From Holosporaceae bacterium 'Namur' (lineage in GTDB: Bacteria > Pseudomonadota > Alphaproteobacteria > Rickettsiales > Midichloriaceae): 64,000 nt of DNA. The notes under the pieces were generated by a model that worked only from the letters and a program-made list of their open reading frames with translations, was not told the DNA's origin and ran no database searches. The stretch covers positions 9,333 to 73,332 of the forward strand of contig JACGYV010000008.1 of NCBI GenBank assembly GCA_014116815.1. The letters are read 5' to 3'. How positions within the stretch are numbered: the stretch's first letter is position 1; each line of letters starts with the position of its first letter. Shown piece after piece: positions 45,928-55,111 of the stretch. Position numbers and translations under genes: made by a program.

Positions 45928-48324
45928 ATGACCAAAATTAAATATGGTACTAAATTACTGTTAGTATTTTTTTTTCTGTTGATAATTGCTGATGAAGCTT
46001 TAGCTTTTAATAGCTTGGAAGAATTTGAGTCTTATCAGGATAACGGGACGTTTGCATGCCTTCGCTTAAATAAAATATCAGGCCATGATGAAACCCAAGT
46101 TTTATTCGACAGCTTTCAAAAATCCAAAAGAGAAAAAGGAGAATATCATACTAGGGTACATACGCCCTTAAATGCTTCTATGTTTTCTTACGTTACAAAT
46201 TTTGCCAGACAAGCAGTAGGAGCTGTAGACTCGTTGGTCGGGGCTATTCCTATGATGCATCGTTTTACTTTAGGCAATATATGCACTAATGCATATATTG
46301 TAAGGCCTCATGAATATATAAATAGAATGAACGGATGGATAGACTCTAAAGTGCAGCCGGGTGGAGGTTATAGGAATCAGCATCCGCTTGCTTTAACTGC
46401 AACTGATATACCTTTTTACTATTCATGTGATCCTGAGTGGGATCCTCTCCATAATTCCAAAATATATCGTAGTGAAGCGGAACGGCATTTTAGAGGCAAA
46501 GTATGGGGATATATGGGAGCTGCTTCTCCGTTTTGTGCCGGTATTGCTAAAAATTATGCGCTTAAAGAATTAGTAGGGCAGGTTAGAATTGAATATGCTG
46601 ATTCGTATTCTCCAAGGAACGGCAATTCTTCTTTAAGTGCAAGAGAAGGAAAGTTTTTAAAAGCTGGGGAATCAGTAGAGTTAAGATCAGTAATATTTCA
46701 TGCTTACAATTATTTTAATACTTCGCTTGGGAAGATGCAATTATGTGTTGCGACTCCGGAGACGGTAATTCCGATTAAAGTCGGATGCGCCTCAATTGCA
46801 CCACCCGTAGAGAGAGCTGTGGAACCGCCGTTTTTAGAGCAAATTAAAAGTACAAGATGCTACCACTTAATTAGCGGTAGAGAAGATTTGCAGTCTTTAG
46901 GAAGGGCTTTGCCTATTACTGATCAGCATTCACGAAACGGGTTAGCAATGAAATTATTCCTTGAGAGTGAATTTCATGTTACGAGCACGGTAGTAGGATG
47001 TGTAAAAGATATGATACTAAAAGTATTCTTAGGTGCTAATCAAAGTAATAAAAGAGGATTGCTTACTATATTGCATGAAAACTTCAGAGGGTTGGTGTTT
47101 GCGGTCTTGGTGCTATATGTTTCCTTAGTAGGAATTAAAATAATGAGCTCAACCCAAGTACCGAACCAGGGTGAGTTCTTAATGTATATAATAAAATTTA
47201 CATTGGTACTTGTTTTTACTGGTTCCGGCACTTGGTATTATTATCAACAAGGGGAGGCTAAAGGGCTTTTTCCGGCTATAACTTCCGCCACGGAAGAGTT
47301 ATCTTTAATATTTTTTAAAGTGCAGGTTGATAAAGATCCGGTTGGGTTGTGTAATTATTGGTTTGAAGGAAAAGAGCTTTTAGGGCAAAGAGATATTAGT
47401 ATTTCTTCATTTGCAGGTAAGATTGAACCTACTGCTGGGTCACATCGTGTAAAGTTAACCTTTTGGGACTTTGTTGATTGTAAGCTTGCTAATTATTTAA
47501 ATTTTGGTTCATGTCATTATTCTATGAGTGGAATGATTAGTATGTGGATCGGTGCTGCTGCGCTATTTGTCAGCGGAGATGGGTTTTTGCTGACGATTAT
47601 CTCTGTTCTATATGTTTTTTTGCTTTTATTAATAATTTTTAGGTTTACTTCAGTATTCATTCATTCGTTATTTATAGTAGCGGTACTGATATTGATATCT
47701 CCTATAATGCTTTGCTTCTCTTTATTTAACCCTACTAAAAATATTTTTCAATCGTGGTTTAGAATGATTATAGGTTATATTATTGCTCCTGCGGTATTAT
47801 TCATATTACTTTCTTTTATGCTAACCGTGCTCGATTCGATTTATTTCGGGGAACTTACTACTAAGAGTGCGGAGATCAAAGAGCATAATATTCCTATAAC
47901 TCAAGCATGTAAAGATATAGATTCAATATTTTGCACAACAATCGGCATGGTTGCAAAAGACCCGTGCTCTGCAAATATCGGAGTTTTTGCGGAGAATTAC
48001 ATTGAGCCTGTTGATCTTGGTGCTTTAGGGGAATTTAAGCGCTTAAAGCCTTTGGCTATAAAATCATATTTCCATCCTGCATTAAAATTATTATTATTCG
48101 TAACTATCTTTTATTTTTTCGTCGGGGGAGCAATTCAGCTTATTGTAGTTCTAACCGGTGTTTACGGTGTAGCAGATACGAATAGGGGTTCAATTAATAT
48201 CCTAAGCCCCGTCAGAAGCTTAGTAGGAATGGCAGCCGGCAATGCTTCACATATGCTTGGAATGAGTGCAGGAAAGATTGTCGGAGGTGGAGATCAGAAT
48301 GATAATAAAGTGCCGAGAAGATAA
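45928..48324 (+). CDS. VirB6-like (TrbL/VirB6) type IV secretion protein
   Basis: 798 aa. A signal peptide, MTKIKYGTKLLLVFFFLLII then ADEALA, precedes a ~370-residue, cysteine-containing periplasmic region. Then come at least six membrane helices: FAVLVLYVSLVGIKIMSST, FTLVLVFTGSGTWYYYQQ, GAAALFVSGDGFLLTIISVL, FTSVFIHSLFIVAVLILISP, IIGYIIAPAVLFILLSFML and LLLFVTIFYFFVGGAIQLIV. The conserved hydrophobic block matches the Rickettsiales TrbL/VirB6 family, whose members have large extra N- or C-terminal domains. It forms part of the inner-membrane channel of the T4SS. Rickettsiales usually keep several virB6 genes in a row; only one is here, with no other vir gene. It is followed 108 bp later by an effector-like gene. 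Confidence 0.85.
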   Translation: MTKIKYGTKLLLVFFFLLIIADEALAFNSLEEFESYQDNGTFACLRLNKISGHDETQVLFDSFQKSKREKGEYHTRVHTPLNASMFSYVTNFARQAVGAVDSLVGAIPMMHRFTLGNICTNAYIVRPHEYINRMNGWIDSKVQPGGGYRNQHPLALTATDIPFYYSCDPEWDPLHNSKIYRSEAERHFRGKVWGYMGAASPFCAGIAKNYALKELVGQVRIEYADSYSPRNGNSSLSAREGKFLKAGESVELRSVIFHAYNYFNTSLGKMQLCVATPETVIPIKVGCASIAPPVERAVEPPFLEQIKSTRCYHLISGREDLQSLGRALPITDQHSRNGLAMKLFLESEFHVTSTVVGCVKDMILKVFLGANQSNKRGLLTILHENFRGLVFAVLVLYVSLVGIKIMSSTQVPNQGEFLMYIIKFTLVLVFTGSGTWYYYQQGEAKGLFPAITSATEELSLIFFKVQVDKDPVGLCNYWFEGKELLGQRDISISSFAGKIEPTAGSHRVKLTFWDFVDCKLANYLNFGSCHYSMSGMISMWIGAAALFVSGDGFLLTIISVLYVFLLLLIIFRFTSVFIHSLFIVAVLILISPIMLCFSLFNPTKNIFQSWFRMIIGYIIAPAVLFILLSFMLTVLDSIYFGELTTKSAEIKEHNIPITQACKDIDSIFCTTIGMVAKDPCSANIGVFAENYIEPVDLGALGEFKRLKPLAIKSYFHPALKLLLFVTIFYFFVGGAIQLIVVLTGVYGVADTNRGSINILSPVRSLVGMAAGNASHMLGMSAGKIVGGGDQNDNKVPRR

Positions 48325-48432
48325 GATCTAAAGATATAAGAAGTTTAACTTATTTACGGATTTTAGTAATAAAATTGTAGCAACCTTATGATATAATGAA
48401 GAATATAGTTATTTAACAAAGGTTTGGAATAA

Positions 48433-49836
48433 ATGAAAAGATTGGATTCTTTTATTGAGAAGAAATTTAATCAACAGGATATTATAAAGCCTGCATCTAA
48501 AGTTGGAGTGCCTATTGATAAAGATGGAAATTGTACGGCGCTTTCTATTTTATATGCTGCTCATGAAATAAAGCATGCGGGGAGGGAAGATAAGGACTTT
48601 GTAGCTAAGTTAAATCGGAATATAGTTTCCCCAAATGACAATTTTTTTAAGCGGGTAGCGTTATATCAAACACATTTTGGTTATTTCAAATCCACTTCTA
48701 ACCTTGGAAAAATTAAAGTTGCAACGAAACTATGGGAAGAAACCCCATTTAAAAATTTAATTCCGTATTATTTCGAAAAAAATAAATTTTTGCGGTTAGA
48801 TTTATATAATAAATCAGGTGATTGCCATGCTATTGTTGTGCAGGTATTAAAGGGTGCTGATGGGGGATGTAAGTATAAATTGTTTGATCCGAATGTAGGA
48901 GAATCAAAAGAACTTACGGATATTGAATTAAAACAGGGGTTAAATTATTTATTAAAAGATTTTTACCGTAGGCAATACAACTTTGTAGAGATTAGAGATG
49001 GAGAGCAGATGATCATGATTAATAAACTCCTTACAAATAAAGGAAAGTATTTAGATGAAAAAAAACTGTTGCACCTTGCTCGGAATGCTGAGCAGTTTGA
49101 ATACTTATGGGGCTTAGGCGCTAATGAAGTGAACTATGTATCGGATCTTGGTAATAAAAAAACAAGCTTACACTATGCTTTAGAATTTAATCACAATAAA
49201 ACTTTTGAATTATTAATGGAAAAAGGTGCAGAAGTTGATGTGGTGGATTGGTGTGGTAATTCTTGTTTATACTTGGCGGCAGAGCAGGGAAATAAATATT
49301 GTTTGGAATTACTTATTGAAAGAGGGGCAAATACTGAGATAAAAAATGAACAAGGTAAAACAGCTCTTGATATTGCTCAAGAGAAAGGAAATAAAGCAAT
49401 TATAGAAATTCTAACTCGAGTTAAATTATTTAAAGTTATTAAGGAAGAAGATAGAGATGGCATTAGCGAAGCCTTAGAACAAGGGGCTAAGATAATTATA
49501 TCAAGTAGAAAAGGTTGGGAAGCTTTATTTAATACTGTAAAGTTAAACGGGATAAGTGATGCAATGGAATTATTTGAAAATAGTCTGGGATTTTCACTTA
49601 CTTCTCCGCTTATGTTTATAACATATACTGCATTACCTATTGCAACTTTTTATATCCCTGTTGAGGGATTAATATTAATATCCTTACAAGCCTTTTGTTT
49701 AACTTGGTTATTGCAGGACTATGCACCTGCAAGCTTTAAAAGTTCCATATTCGATTCACCAAGTAAGCTAAGAAGCTTCACTGATATAGTAAAAGATAGT
49801 CGGGAAGGAAGTAAACAATGCATTAACCTAAGCTGA
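48433..49836 (+). CDS. C58-like cysteine protease domain plus ankyrin repeats, effector candidate
   Basis: 467 aa. Residues 1-185 look like a papain-fold protease of the YopT/AvrPphB (C58) type: Cys34 in DKDGNCTALSIL, His132 in SGDCHAIVVQVL and Asp152 in KLFDPNVGE, the order and spacing of a C-H-D triad, with the characteristic FDPN after the histidine. Residues ~225-335 are ankyrin repeats (KKTSLHYALEFNHN, GNSCLYLAAEQGN, GKTALDIAQEKGN). Residues ~394-432 are hydrophobic (LMFITYTALPIATFYIPVEG then LILISLQAFCLTWLL) and could anchor it in a membrane. No signal peptide. Sits 3' of the VirB6-like gene and has its own terminator. Protease assignment is from motif pattern; activity and target unproven. 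Confidence 0.75.
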   Translation: MKRLDSFIEKKFNQQDIIKPASKVGVPIDKDGNCTALSILYAAHEIKHAGREDKDFVAKLNRNIVSPNDNFFKRVALYQTHFGYFKSTSNLGKIKVATKLWEETPFKNLIPYYFEKNKFLRLDLYNKSGDCHAIVVQVLKGADGGCKYKLFDPNVGESKELTDIELKQGLNYLLKDFYRRQYNFVEIRDGEQMIMINKLLTNKGKYLDEKKLLHLARNAEQFEYLWGLGANEVNYVSDLGNKKTSLHYALEFNHNKTFELLMEKGAEVDVVDWCGNSCLYLAAEQGNKYCLELLIERGANTEIKNEQGKTALDIAQEKGNKAIIEILTRVKLFKVIKEEDRDGISEALEQGAKIIISSRKGWEALFNTVKLNGISDAMELFENSLGFSLTSPLMFITYTALPIATFYIPVEGLILISLQAFCLTWLLQDYAPASFKSSIFDSPSKLRSFTDIVKDSREGSKQCINLS

Positions 49837-49850
49837 GCACTATAAAAGTA

Positions 49851-49886
49851 AAAGAGCAGCCTTAAACAATTAAAGCTGCTCTTTTT
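49851..49886. terminator. Strong terminator hairpin, convergent genes
   Basis: AAAGAGCAGC (49851-49860) pairs perfectly with GCTGCTCTTT (49875-49884), 14-nt loop, T run 49882-49886. It ends the 48433-49836 gene and, read the other way, the rpmE gene (A run 49850-49853). Confidence 0.85.
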
Positions 49887-49916
49887 AATGGAAATTATTA
49901 TGAACCGGTTTTTAGT

Positions 49917-50192
49917 TTATTTTAAAAAACTTAGGCCTTTAAATTTATCGTTAAATTTAGCTACTTCACTTGCCTTAGCATTTATGTAGTTAGCTTCTCT
50001 TGTCCAAGCCGGGTGAGTTTTTTTATCAACATCAAGCTTAAGTACATTGTTATGGTAAGTAGAACGGGTTTCATACACTTCACCATCAGTCATTTCTACT
50101 TTAATAATTCTATAATTAGGATGTAAAGTCGGTTTGTTTTCACCCTTGTTCGGAGTGGTTGAAGATTTCGCGTCAGATTTCTTAATTGCCAT
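49917..50192 (-). CDS. rpmE: 50S ribosomal protein L31
   Basis: 91 aa. Core HPNYRIIKVEMTDGEVYETR and LKLDVDKKTHPAWTREAN match L31 (HPxY, MTDG, THPAWTG). The zinc-binding cysteines of C+ L31 are absent, so it is a non-zinc form. The N-terminus is about 15 residues longer than usual (lysine/serine rich). Single gene, divergent from ssb. Confidence 0.94.
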   Translation of the reverse strand: MAIKKSDAKSSTTPNKGENKPTLHPNYRIIKVEMTDGEVYETRSTYHNNVLKLDVDKKTHPAWTREANYINAKASEVAKFNDKFKGLSFLK

Positions 50193-50342
50193 ATTACTAG
50201 TCGATACAAATTTATTTACTAAAAAATTATAAAGTAAAAAATCAAGGCAAACAAGTAATATTTTTACCCAAACAAATAAATAGTTTGACTTTATTTCCGG
50301 CTTGGGTCTAATAAATACATTAATAAAAATATAATGAAAGTT

Positions 50343-50831
50343 ATGGCCGGAAGTCTAAATAAAGTTATTTTAATCGGAAACGTCGGGAAAGATCCCGAAG
50401 TAAGAACTACGCAAGACGGCAGGGAAATAGTAAGCTTTAGCTTAGCCACCTCTGAAAGCTGGCGCGATAAATCTTCAGGCGAGAGAAAGGAGAAAACCGA
50501 ATGGCATAGAGTGGTTATCTTTGCGCCTCCCCTGGTTAATATTATAAAAAATTACGTGCATAAGGGCTCTAAGGTTTATCTGGAAGGTGCTTTGCAGACT
50601 AGAAAATGGACTGACCAAAGCGGTCAGGAAAAATTTGCTACCGAAATTGTCCTGCAAAATTTTAATAGTGTGGTTGTATTGCTGGATAGCCGTAGCCAAG
50701 GTGGGGGTTCCGGCTCCGATTATGATCATAATGATTTTGAATCCCATTCAAAATCACCTGCCGGTATAGCCCATAAGCAGGGCTCTACACATGATGCAGG
50801 TGAAATCTTAGATGATGACATCCCATTTTAA
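50343..50831 (+). CDS. ssb: Single-stranded DNA-binding protein
   Basis: Coats ssDNA in replication and repair. I prefer ATG 50343 (MAGSLNKVILIGNVGKDPEV), the usual N-terminus, over ATG 50334 three codons earlier. 162 aa: an OB-fold domain (to about residue 112, with GREIVSFSLATSESWRDK and EWHRVVIF), a glycine/serine-rich linker and the acidic C-terminal DDDIPF tip that recruits partner proteins. Complete. Confidence 0.96.
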   Translation: MAGSLNKVILIGNVGKDPEVRTTQDGREIVSFSLATSESWRDKSSGERKEKTEWHRVVIFAPPLVNIIKNYVHKGSKVYLEGALQTRKWTDQSGQEKFATEIVLQNFNSVVVLLDSRSQGGGSGSDYDHNDFESHSKSPAGIAHKQGSTHDAGEILDDDIPF

Positions 50832-50924
50832 TTGAAATAGAATCGGTAATGATTAATTGCATTAAAAATACTGATAATACAAATAAAAAAATAAAACAAA
50901 ACAATCATATTTTATATAAAAATT

Positions 50925-51704
50925 ATGATAAAAAGTAAGGATATCAAGCGACCCCAAACGTTATCCGATGCAGACCCTTATTGCCCGGAAAATGTTTCGC
51001 TCTTTGAAATTATTTACGGCAAAAATTTAATTTCCTTAGGAGGCTTTCCTGCGATCGATAATATGTTCTCAGACCTTAATATAAGAGGTTTAAAGGCTTT
51101 AGATTTAGGTTTCGGTTTAGGTGGTGCGGCATTTTATTTGGTTGAAAACTACCTGATGACGGTTTTCGGAGTGGAAGTTTATCCGTGGATGGTAAGATAT
51201 GCGCATAATCATATGCCTCAGAATCTCGCCCGCTCCTTGGAATTTAATGTGTATAATGACAAAGGAGAACTGCCGTATAAAGCAGAGTCATTTGATTTGG
51301 TTTACAGCAAGGGTGTTTTAAATCATGTCGCCGACAAATACACTTTGTTTCATCAAGTGAATGCTGTATTGAAACCGGCAGGCTTATTTGTTATCGCTGA
51401 TTGGATTTTTCCACAAGCTATAACTGATAACTCGGTACCTTTGGTGTGTGAAACGAAAGAATCTTATGAACAAGTATTGAAAAATACCGGATTCAGTGAG
51501 ATTGAATTTCGTGATGACAGCAAAATATTTTTGGGCTATGCAAAGGCATTACTTAAAAATCTAACCGAGCATCGTGAATTTATTGAGCAGACATATAATA
51601 AAGAACTTTTTTCTCTCATAAGGGTACAGCATGAAGAATTGATCGAGAAAATTAATAATAAACAAAAATATGCCACCCGAATTGTCGCAAAAAAGATTAA
51701 TTAA
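50925..51704 (+). CDS. SAM-dependent methyltransferase
   Basis: 259 aa. Methyltransferase motif I is ALDLGFGLGGAAFYL (residues 58-72), then VFGVEVYPWMVRYAHNHMP (motif II region), DLVYSKGVLNHVADKYTLFH (post-I/motif IV) and VLKPAGLFVIADWIFPQA (motif VI). The layout recalls phosphoethanolamine N-methyltransferases (PMT), with the DLVYSKGVLNHV block matching their DxIYSRDxxxHI. Could methylate phosphoethanolamine for phosphatidylcholine synthesis, or another small amine; moderate confidence. No adjacent lipid gene. Confidence 0.8.
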   Translation: MIKSKDIKRPQTLSDADPYCPENVSLFEIIYGKNLISLGGFPAIDNMFSDLNIRGLKALDLGFGLGGAAFYLVENYLMTVFGVEVYPWMVRYAHNHMPQNLARSLEFNVYNDKGELPYKAESFDLVYSKGVLNHVADKYTLFHQVNAVLKPAGLFVIADWIFPQAITDNSVPLVCETKESYEQVLKNTGFSEIEFRDDSKIFLGYAKALLKNLTEHREFIEQTYNKELFSLIRVQHEELIEKINNKQKYATRIVAKKIN

Positions 51705-51938
51705 GTTACCATATTAAGTGAATTTTTATAGGATTATAATTCAACTTACTATTCATTACAGCCATAAAAGGAAAGTTAATTGCTTCCTAAAAAATTTGTG
51801 CAATAATATTTCATTCATTTATAAATAGTATTATTAATCAGTTAGATATATAATAAACTAATTATTAAAAAATAATTTATTGCTGGGTATTATTTTGATT
51901 TCAGTAACTAATTTATTAGTTTTACTTTAGGACTTTCT

Positions 51939-52421
51939 ATGGAAAAAAATAGTGCATACCGTTACGGGGTTGGCATAATGCTAATTAACAATGTAAATAA
52001 AGTTTTTGTCGGCCAAAGAGTGAAGGAAAGCAGTGAAGCTTGGCAAATGCCCCAAGGCGGTATTGATGAAGGAGAAAACCCCGACCAGGCTTTGATGAGA
52101 GAGGTGCTTGAAGAAATAGGGACTGACAATATAGAGATTATAGCCAGTTCAAGTGGCTGGTATCAATATGATATTCCTAAACAATTTGCTCCCCTCTGGT
52201 GGGGCGGGAAATATATAGGTCAAAAGCAAAAATGGTATTTAGCTAAATTTTTGGGTAAGGACAGCGAAATAAATATAAATACTGAGATACCTGAATTTAT
52301 TAGTTGGAAATGGGTGGATGTTGAAGAGCTTCCTGAACTGATTGTTTCATTTAAAAAGAAACTTTATCAGGATTTAGTCGAGGAATTCAAGCCGATTATA
52401 GATAAGCTCTCGGATAATTAA
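51939..52421 (+). CDS. rppH: RNA pyrophosphohydrolase (Nudix)
   Basis: 160 aa, removes pyrophosphate from 5' ends of mRNAs and can hydrolyse dinucleoside polyphosphates. The Nudix box spans residues 40-62 with G40, E44, R54, E55, E58, E59 and G61 matching Gx5Ex7REUxEExGU. AYRYGVGIMLINNVNKVFVG, EAWQMPQGGID and YDIPKQFAP...GQKQKWYLAKF are characteristic of RppH (invasion protein A in Rickettsia/Bartonella). Single gene. 234-bp gap upstream (51705-51938) shows no gene. Confidence 0.95.
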   Translation: MEKNSAYRYGVGIMLINNVNKVFVGQRVKESSEAWQMPQGGIDEGENPDQALMREVLEEIGTDNIEIIASSSGWYQYDIPKQFAPLWWGGKYIGQKQKWYLAKFLGKDSEININTEIPEFISWKWVDVEELPELIVSFKKKLYQDLVEEFKPIIDKLSDN

Positions 52422-52429
52422 CTCAATAT

Positions 52430-52831
52430 TTATAGCAACTTAATCAAAAGACCCGTTATCATACCGATAATAGTTATAAAAAAAGGTATTATCCATTTTA
52501 GCATGTTAAATTGTGAAGCGGCAATTTCCGTTTTTAAATTTTGTTCTATCTGTGAGATTTTGGACTCCAGCCTTTCTTCAACTTGTGAGATTTTGGATTC
52601 CAGTTTTTCTTCAACTTGTAAAATTTTGGATTCTAATCCGTCAATTTTATTATTAAGGGTAAGTTCCATAAGGGAAATTTGTTCTCTGGTAGCAAGCTTG
52701 GAAAAGTTATATTCTCTACTTTCCTGCAGAGATTTAACGATAACCTCTGCTTGCAATTCATTGAAACCGCTGCCTTTTAGCTCTTTGATATATTTATAGG
52801 TATCAAAAGATTGCGGGTAAAAATCGCTCAT
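52430..52831 (-). CDS. DUF1640/CCDC90-like coiled-coil membrane protein
   Basis: 133 aa. FDTYKYIKELKGSGFNELQA then VIVKSLQ is the N-terminal signature of DUF1640 (bacterial relatives of mitochondrial CCDC90/MCUR1). A coiled coil of repeated 11-residue units (LESKISQVEER type) spans ~58-105, then one C-terminal membrane helix, MLKWIIPFFITIIGMITGLL. Membrane-anchored trimeric or tetrameric rod in the cytoplasm or periplasm; function in bacteria unknown. Converges on rppH with 8 bp between stops. Confidence 0.88.
   Translation of the reverse strand: MSDFYPQSFDTYKYIKELKGSGFNELQAEVIVKSLQESREYNFSKLATREQISLMELTLNNKIDGLESKILQVEEKLESKISQVEERLESKISQIEQNLKTEIAASQFNMLKWIIPFFITIIGMITGLLIKLL
52551..52649 (-). 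repeat. 33-bp tandem repeat, three units, in the coiled-coil gene
   Basis: Units at 52551-52583, 52584-52616 and 52617-52649, the first two differing at a few bases, the third more. They code for the 11-residue LESKISQVEEK-type repeats, so units can be lost or gained in frame. Confidence 0.85.
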
Positions 52832-53016
52832 TATTTTATTTTTATATTTATGCTTGAGTACTATTATATCAAAGATAATTAATTTCTCAAGCTTGCATGA
52901 ATCAATTGAGAATATAATCTTTTTTAAGTTGCATTATTTGAAAAAATAATAACTATTAGGTAATCCGGTTTTTAAATTATGTGCTATAGAGCACTTCAGT
53001 TCATATGAGGAGCAAT

Positions 53017-54927
53017 ATGAAAAGTAAATATATTTCATTTCTTAATTTTTTTTCAGCAGTAATATGCATGGTTATTCTTTTAAGTAATGCGGCGGAAGCA
53101 AGGTGGGCAACTTATGACGATGCGTCAATTGAGATTAATAAATATAATGTAATTAAAACCGTTAATAAAGACGGCACGAACGAAAGCATAATTGAAGAAG
53201 AGAAAACTATACTAAAAGAACATGGACGCGATTATGCCGCAAATTATGTGATAAAATATAATGGTGATAGCTCCAAGGTTACCATATTAGAAGCAAAAAC
53301 AATTTATCAGGGAAAAGAGTATAAAGTAGATCAGGATATGATCGAAGATAAGCCTCTGGCAAGCTCACACCAGGGGTTTGATCAACAAAGACAAATTCTG
53401 ATAGCTTACCCAAAAGCGGAAATCGGAGCAAAAATTTATATAAAATATAAAATCAGTGAAAATAAAGTGCCTTTAGCTAATAGTTATTTCACTAGAGCCA
53501 CCTTTGGATTGGACGGTTATGAAAAAGAATCTAATATAGAAATCAGGTCTGAACTTCCTTTAAAGTATTATGTTAATGACTCAAATAAAGCTTTGGAAAT
53601 TACTCAGCTTAAAGAAAATGGTCTCTCAGTAATTAAAATAAAGTTAATAAAGCCGCTATATACTGAAACTACCGGTGAGCCTAGAAGCGAAACAATAATA
53701 AATAATAAATATATCACCTATTTATCAATTTCGAGTTTAAATACTTGGGAAGAAATCGGAACCCGCTTCGGAAAAGATTATGAGAAAATAATTAATCAAC
53801 CTTTACCTAAAGCTTTCGAAGAGATCGTAAGCGAAGTAAAGAAGAGTAAATTGACCGAAAAAGAGCAGATTGAAAGAGTGATTTCCTTACTGAATGAAAA
53901 GGTAAGATACATGGGAGATTGGCGCACGGTAAACGGACGGATAATTCCTAGGGATTTAGAAAAGGTAGCAACAAGCCAGTTGGGGGATTGTAAAGATTAC
54001 TCGGCAAGCACTGCCGCAATTTTAGATAAACTGGGCTTTAAAGCGAAAGTAAGCTTAGTAGTAAGGGGGGTTATGAATCAATCCTATGATGAGCCGTTGC
54101 CTAATGTTTACAATTTTAACCATGCAATGCTTAAAGTGGTCGGGAAGGGCGGGGAAGTATACTGGATTGATCCAACCAACTTTCAAAGTATGGCTGATGG
54201 GATATTCCCTGATATTGCAGGTAAAAAAGTTCTGGTTCTGGATACGAAAGAACCAAGCTATGAAACTATCCCTGAAATTGATCCCGACCATTCGCAGATG
54301 ATTAAAAATAATGTAATGGAGCTTAAAAGCGACGGCGCTATACTTGATACGGGAAGTTTAACTATTAAAGGGGAAGAGCGTTTGCAGTTCAGCGGGATGG
54401 GTTTATATTTTTCCAAACAAGCAATAGAGGACTTTTTATTTACAGCGATTAGCGGAAATCACTTAACCGATGAAGAAAAGAAAAGCATAGAAGTTCCTGA
54501 TCTAACCAAAAGAGAAGTGAAAGATATAACTGTTAAATATAGTTATGAACATAAAAACAGTACTTTTAAAACTAATCTGGGGCAGGCTTTGACACTCTCT
54601 TCAGAATGGCTTAGAAGTTTTACCAATGTTGCTCATGATCAAATCGGAGATACGATGGTCGGGTCGCCCATGACATTAAAACGCTTCACCGTGTTAAAAA
54701 ATATGAAAGTAAAAAATGTACAAAGCTTAAATTATGAAATAAAGAGCCCTTGGTTATATTTTAAAAGAGAATGTAAAAATAAAGGCAAAGATATTGAGAT
54801 CTTAGATACGGTTAAAATACTGAAAACCTTTATTACCGGTGAGCAGTTAAATTCTGAAGAATATAAGAATTTAAAGCAAGGTATAGAAAGAAATATACAA
54901 AAAGCGGCAATAATATTTTCCGAATAG
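53017..54927 (+). CDS. DUF3857 and transglutaminase-like domain exported protein
   Basis: From ATG 53017, which has GAGGAG 4-9 nt upstream (an upstream ATG at 53005 is less well placed), the product is 636 aa. Signal peptide: MKSKYISFLNFFSAVICMVI then LLSNAAEA. An N-terminal DUF3857 domain (about 30-230) is followed by a transglutaminase-like core with GDCKDYSASTAAILDKLGFK (catalytic Cys), NFNHAMLKV (His) and VYWIDPTN (Asp), then a C-terminal beta-rich domain. This architecture is widespread in periplasmic proteins of unknown substrate. Complete Cys-His-Asp triad. Confidence 0.88.
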   Translation: MKSKYISFLNFFSAVICMVILLSNAAEARWATYDDASIEINKYNVIKTVNKDGTNESIIEEEKTILKEHGRDYAANYVIKYNGDSSKVTILEAKTIYQGKEYKVDQDMIEDKPLASSHQGFDQQRQILIAYPKAEIGAKIYIKYKISENKVPLANSYFTRATFGLDGYEKESNIEIRSELPLKYYVNDSNKALEITQLKENGLSVIKIKLIKPLYTETTGEPRSETIINNKYITYLSISSLNTWEEIGTRFGKDYEKIINQPLPKAFEEIVSEVKKSKLTEKEQIERVISLLNEKVRYMGDWRTVNGRIIPRDLEKVATSQLGDCKDYSASTAAILDKLGFKAKVSLVVRGVMNQSYDEPLPNVYNFNHAMLKVVGKGGEVYWIDPTNFQSMADGIFPDIAGKKVLVLDTKEPSYETIPEIDPDHSQMIKNNVMELKSDGAILDTGSLTIKGEERLQFSGMGLYFSKQAIEDFLFTAISGNHLTDEEKKSIEVPDLTKREVKDITVKYSYEHKNSTFKTNLGQALTLSSEWLRSFTNVAHDQIGDTMVGSPMTLKRFTVLKNMKVKNVQSLNYEIKSPWLYFKRECKNKGKDIEILDTVKILKTFITGEQLNSEEYKNLKQGIERNIQKAAIIFSE

Positions 54928-55111
54928 GTATTATACTGAAGATATTATGATGTAATATACTATTTCTTTATGCTTGTAGGCAATAATATTGTTAAAGTAT
55001 ACATATTATTATATGCCGTTCAAATTAATAGCTTTTACATATGAATTAAGTTATAACCAAGCGTTATATAAGTATGTTTTTAGTAAATCTGTAAGGATAG
55101 TGATAATTTAA

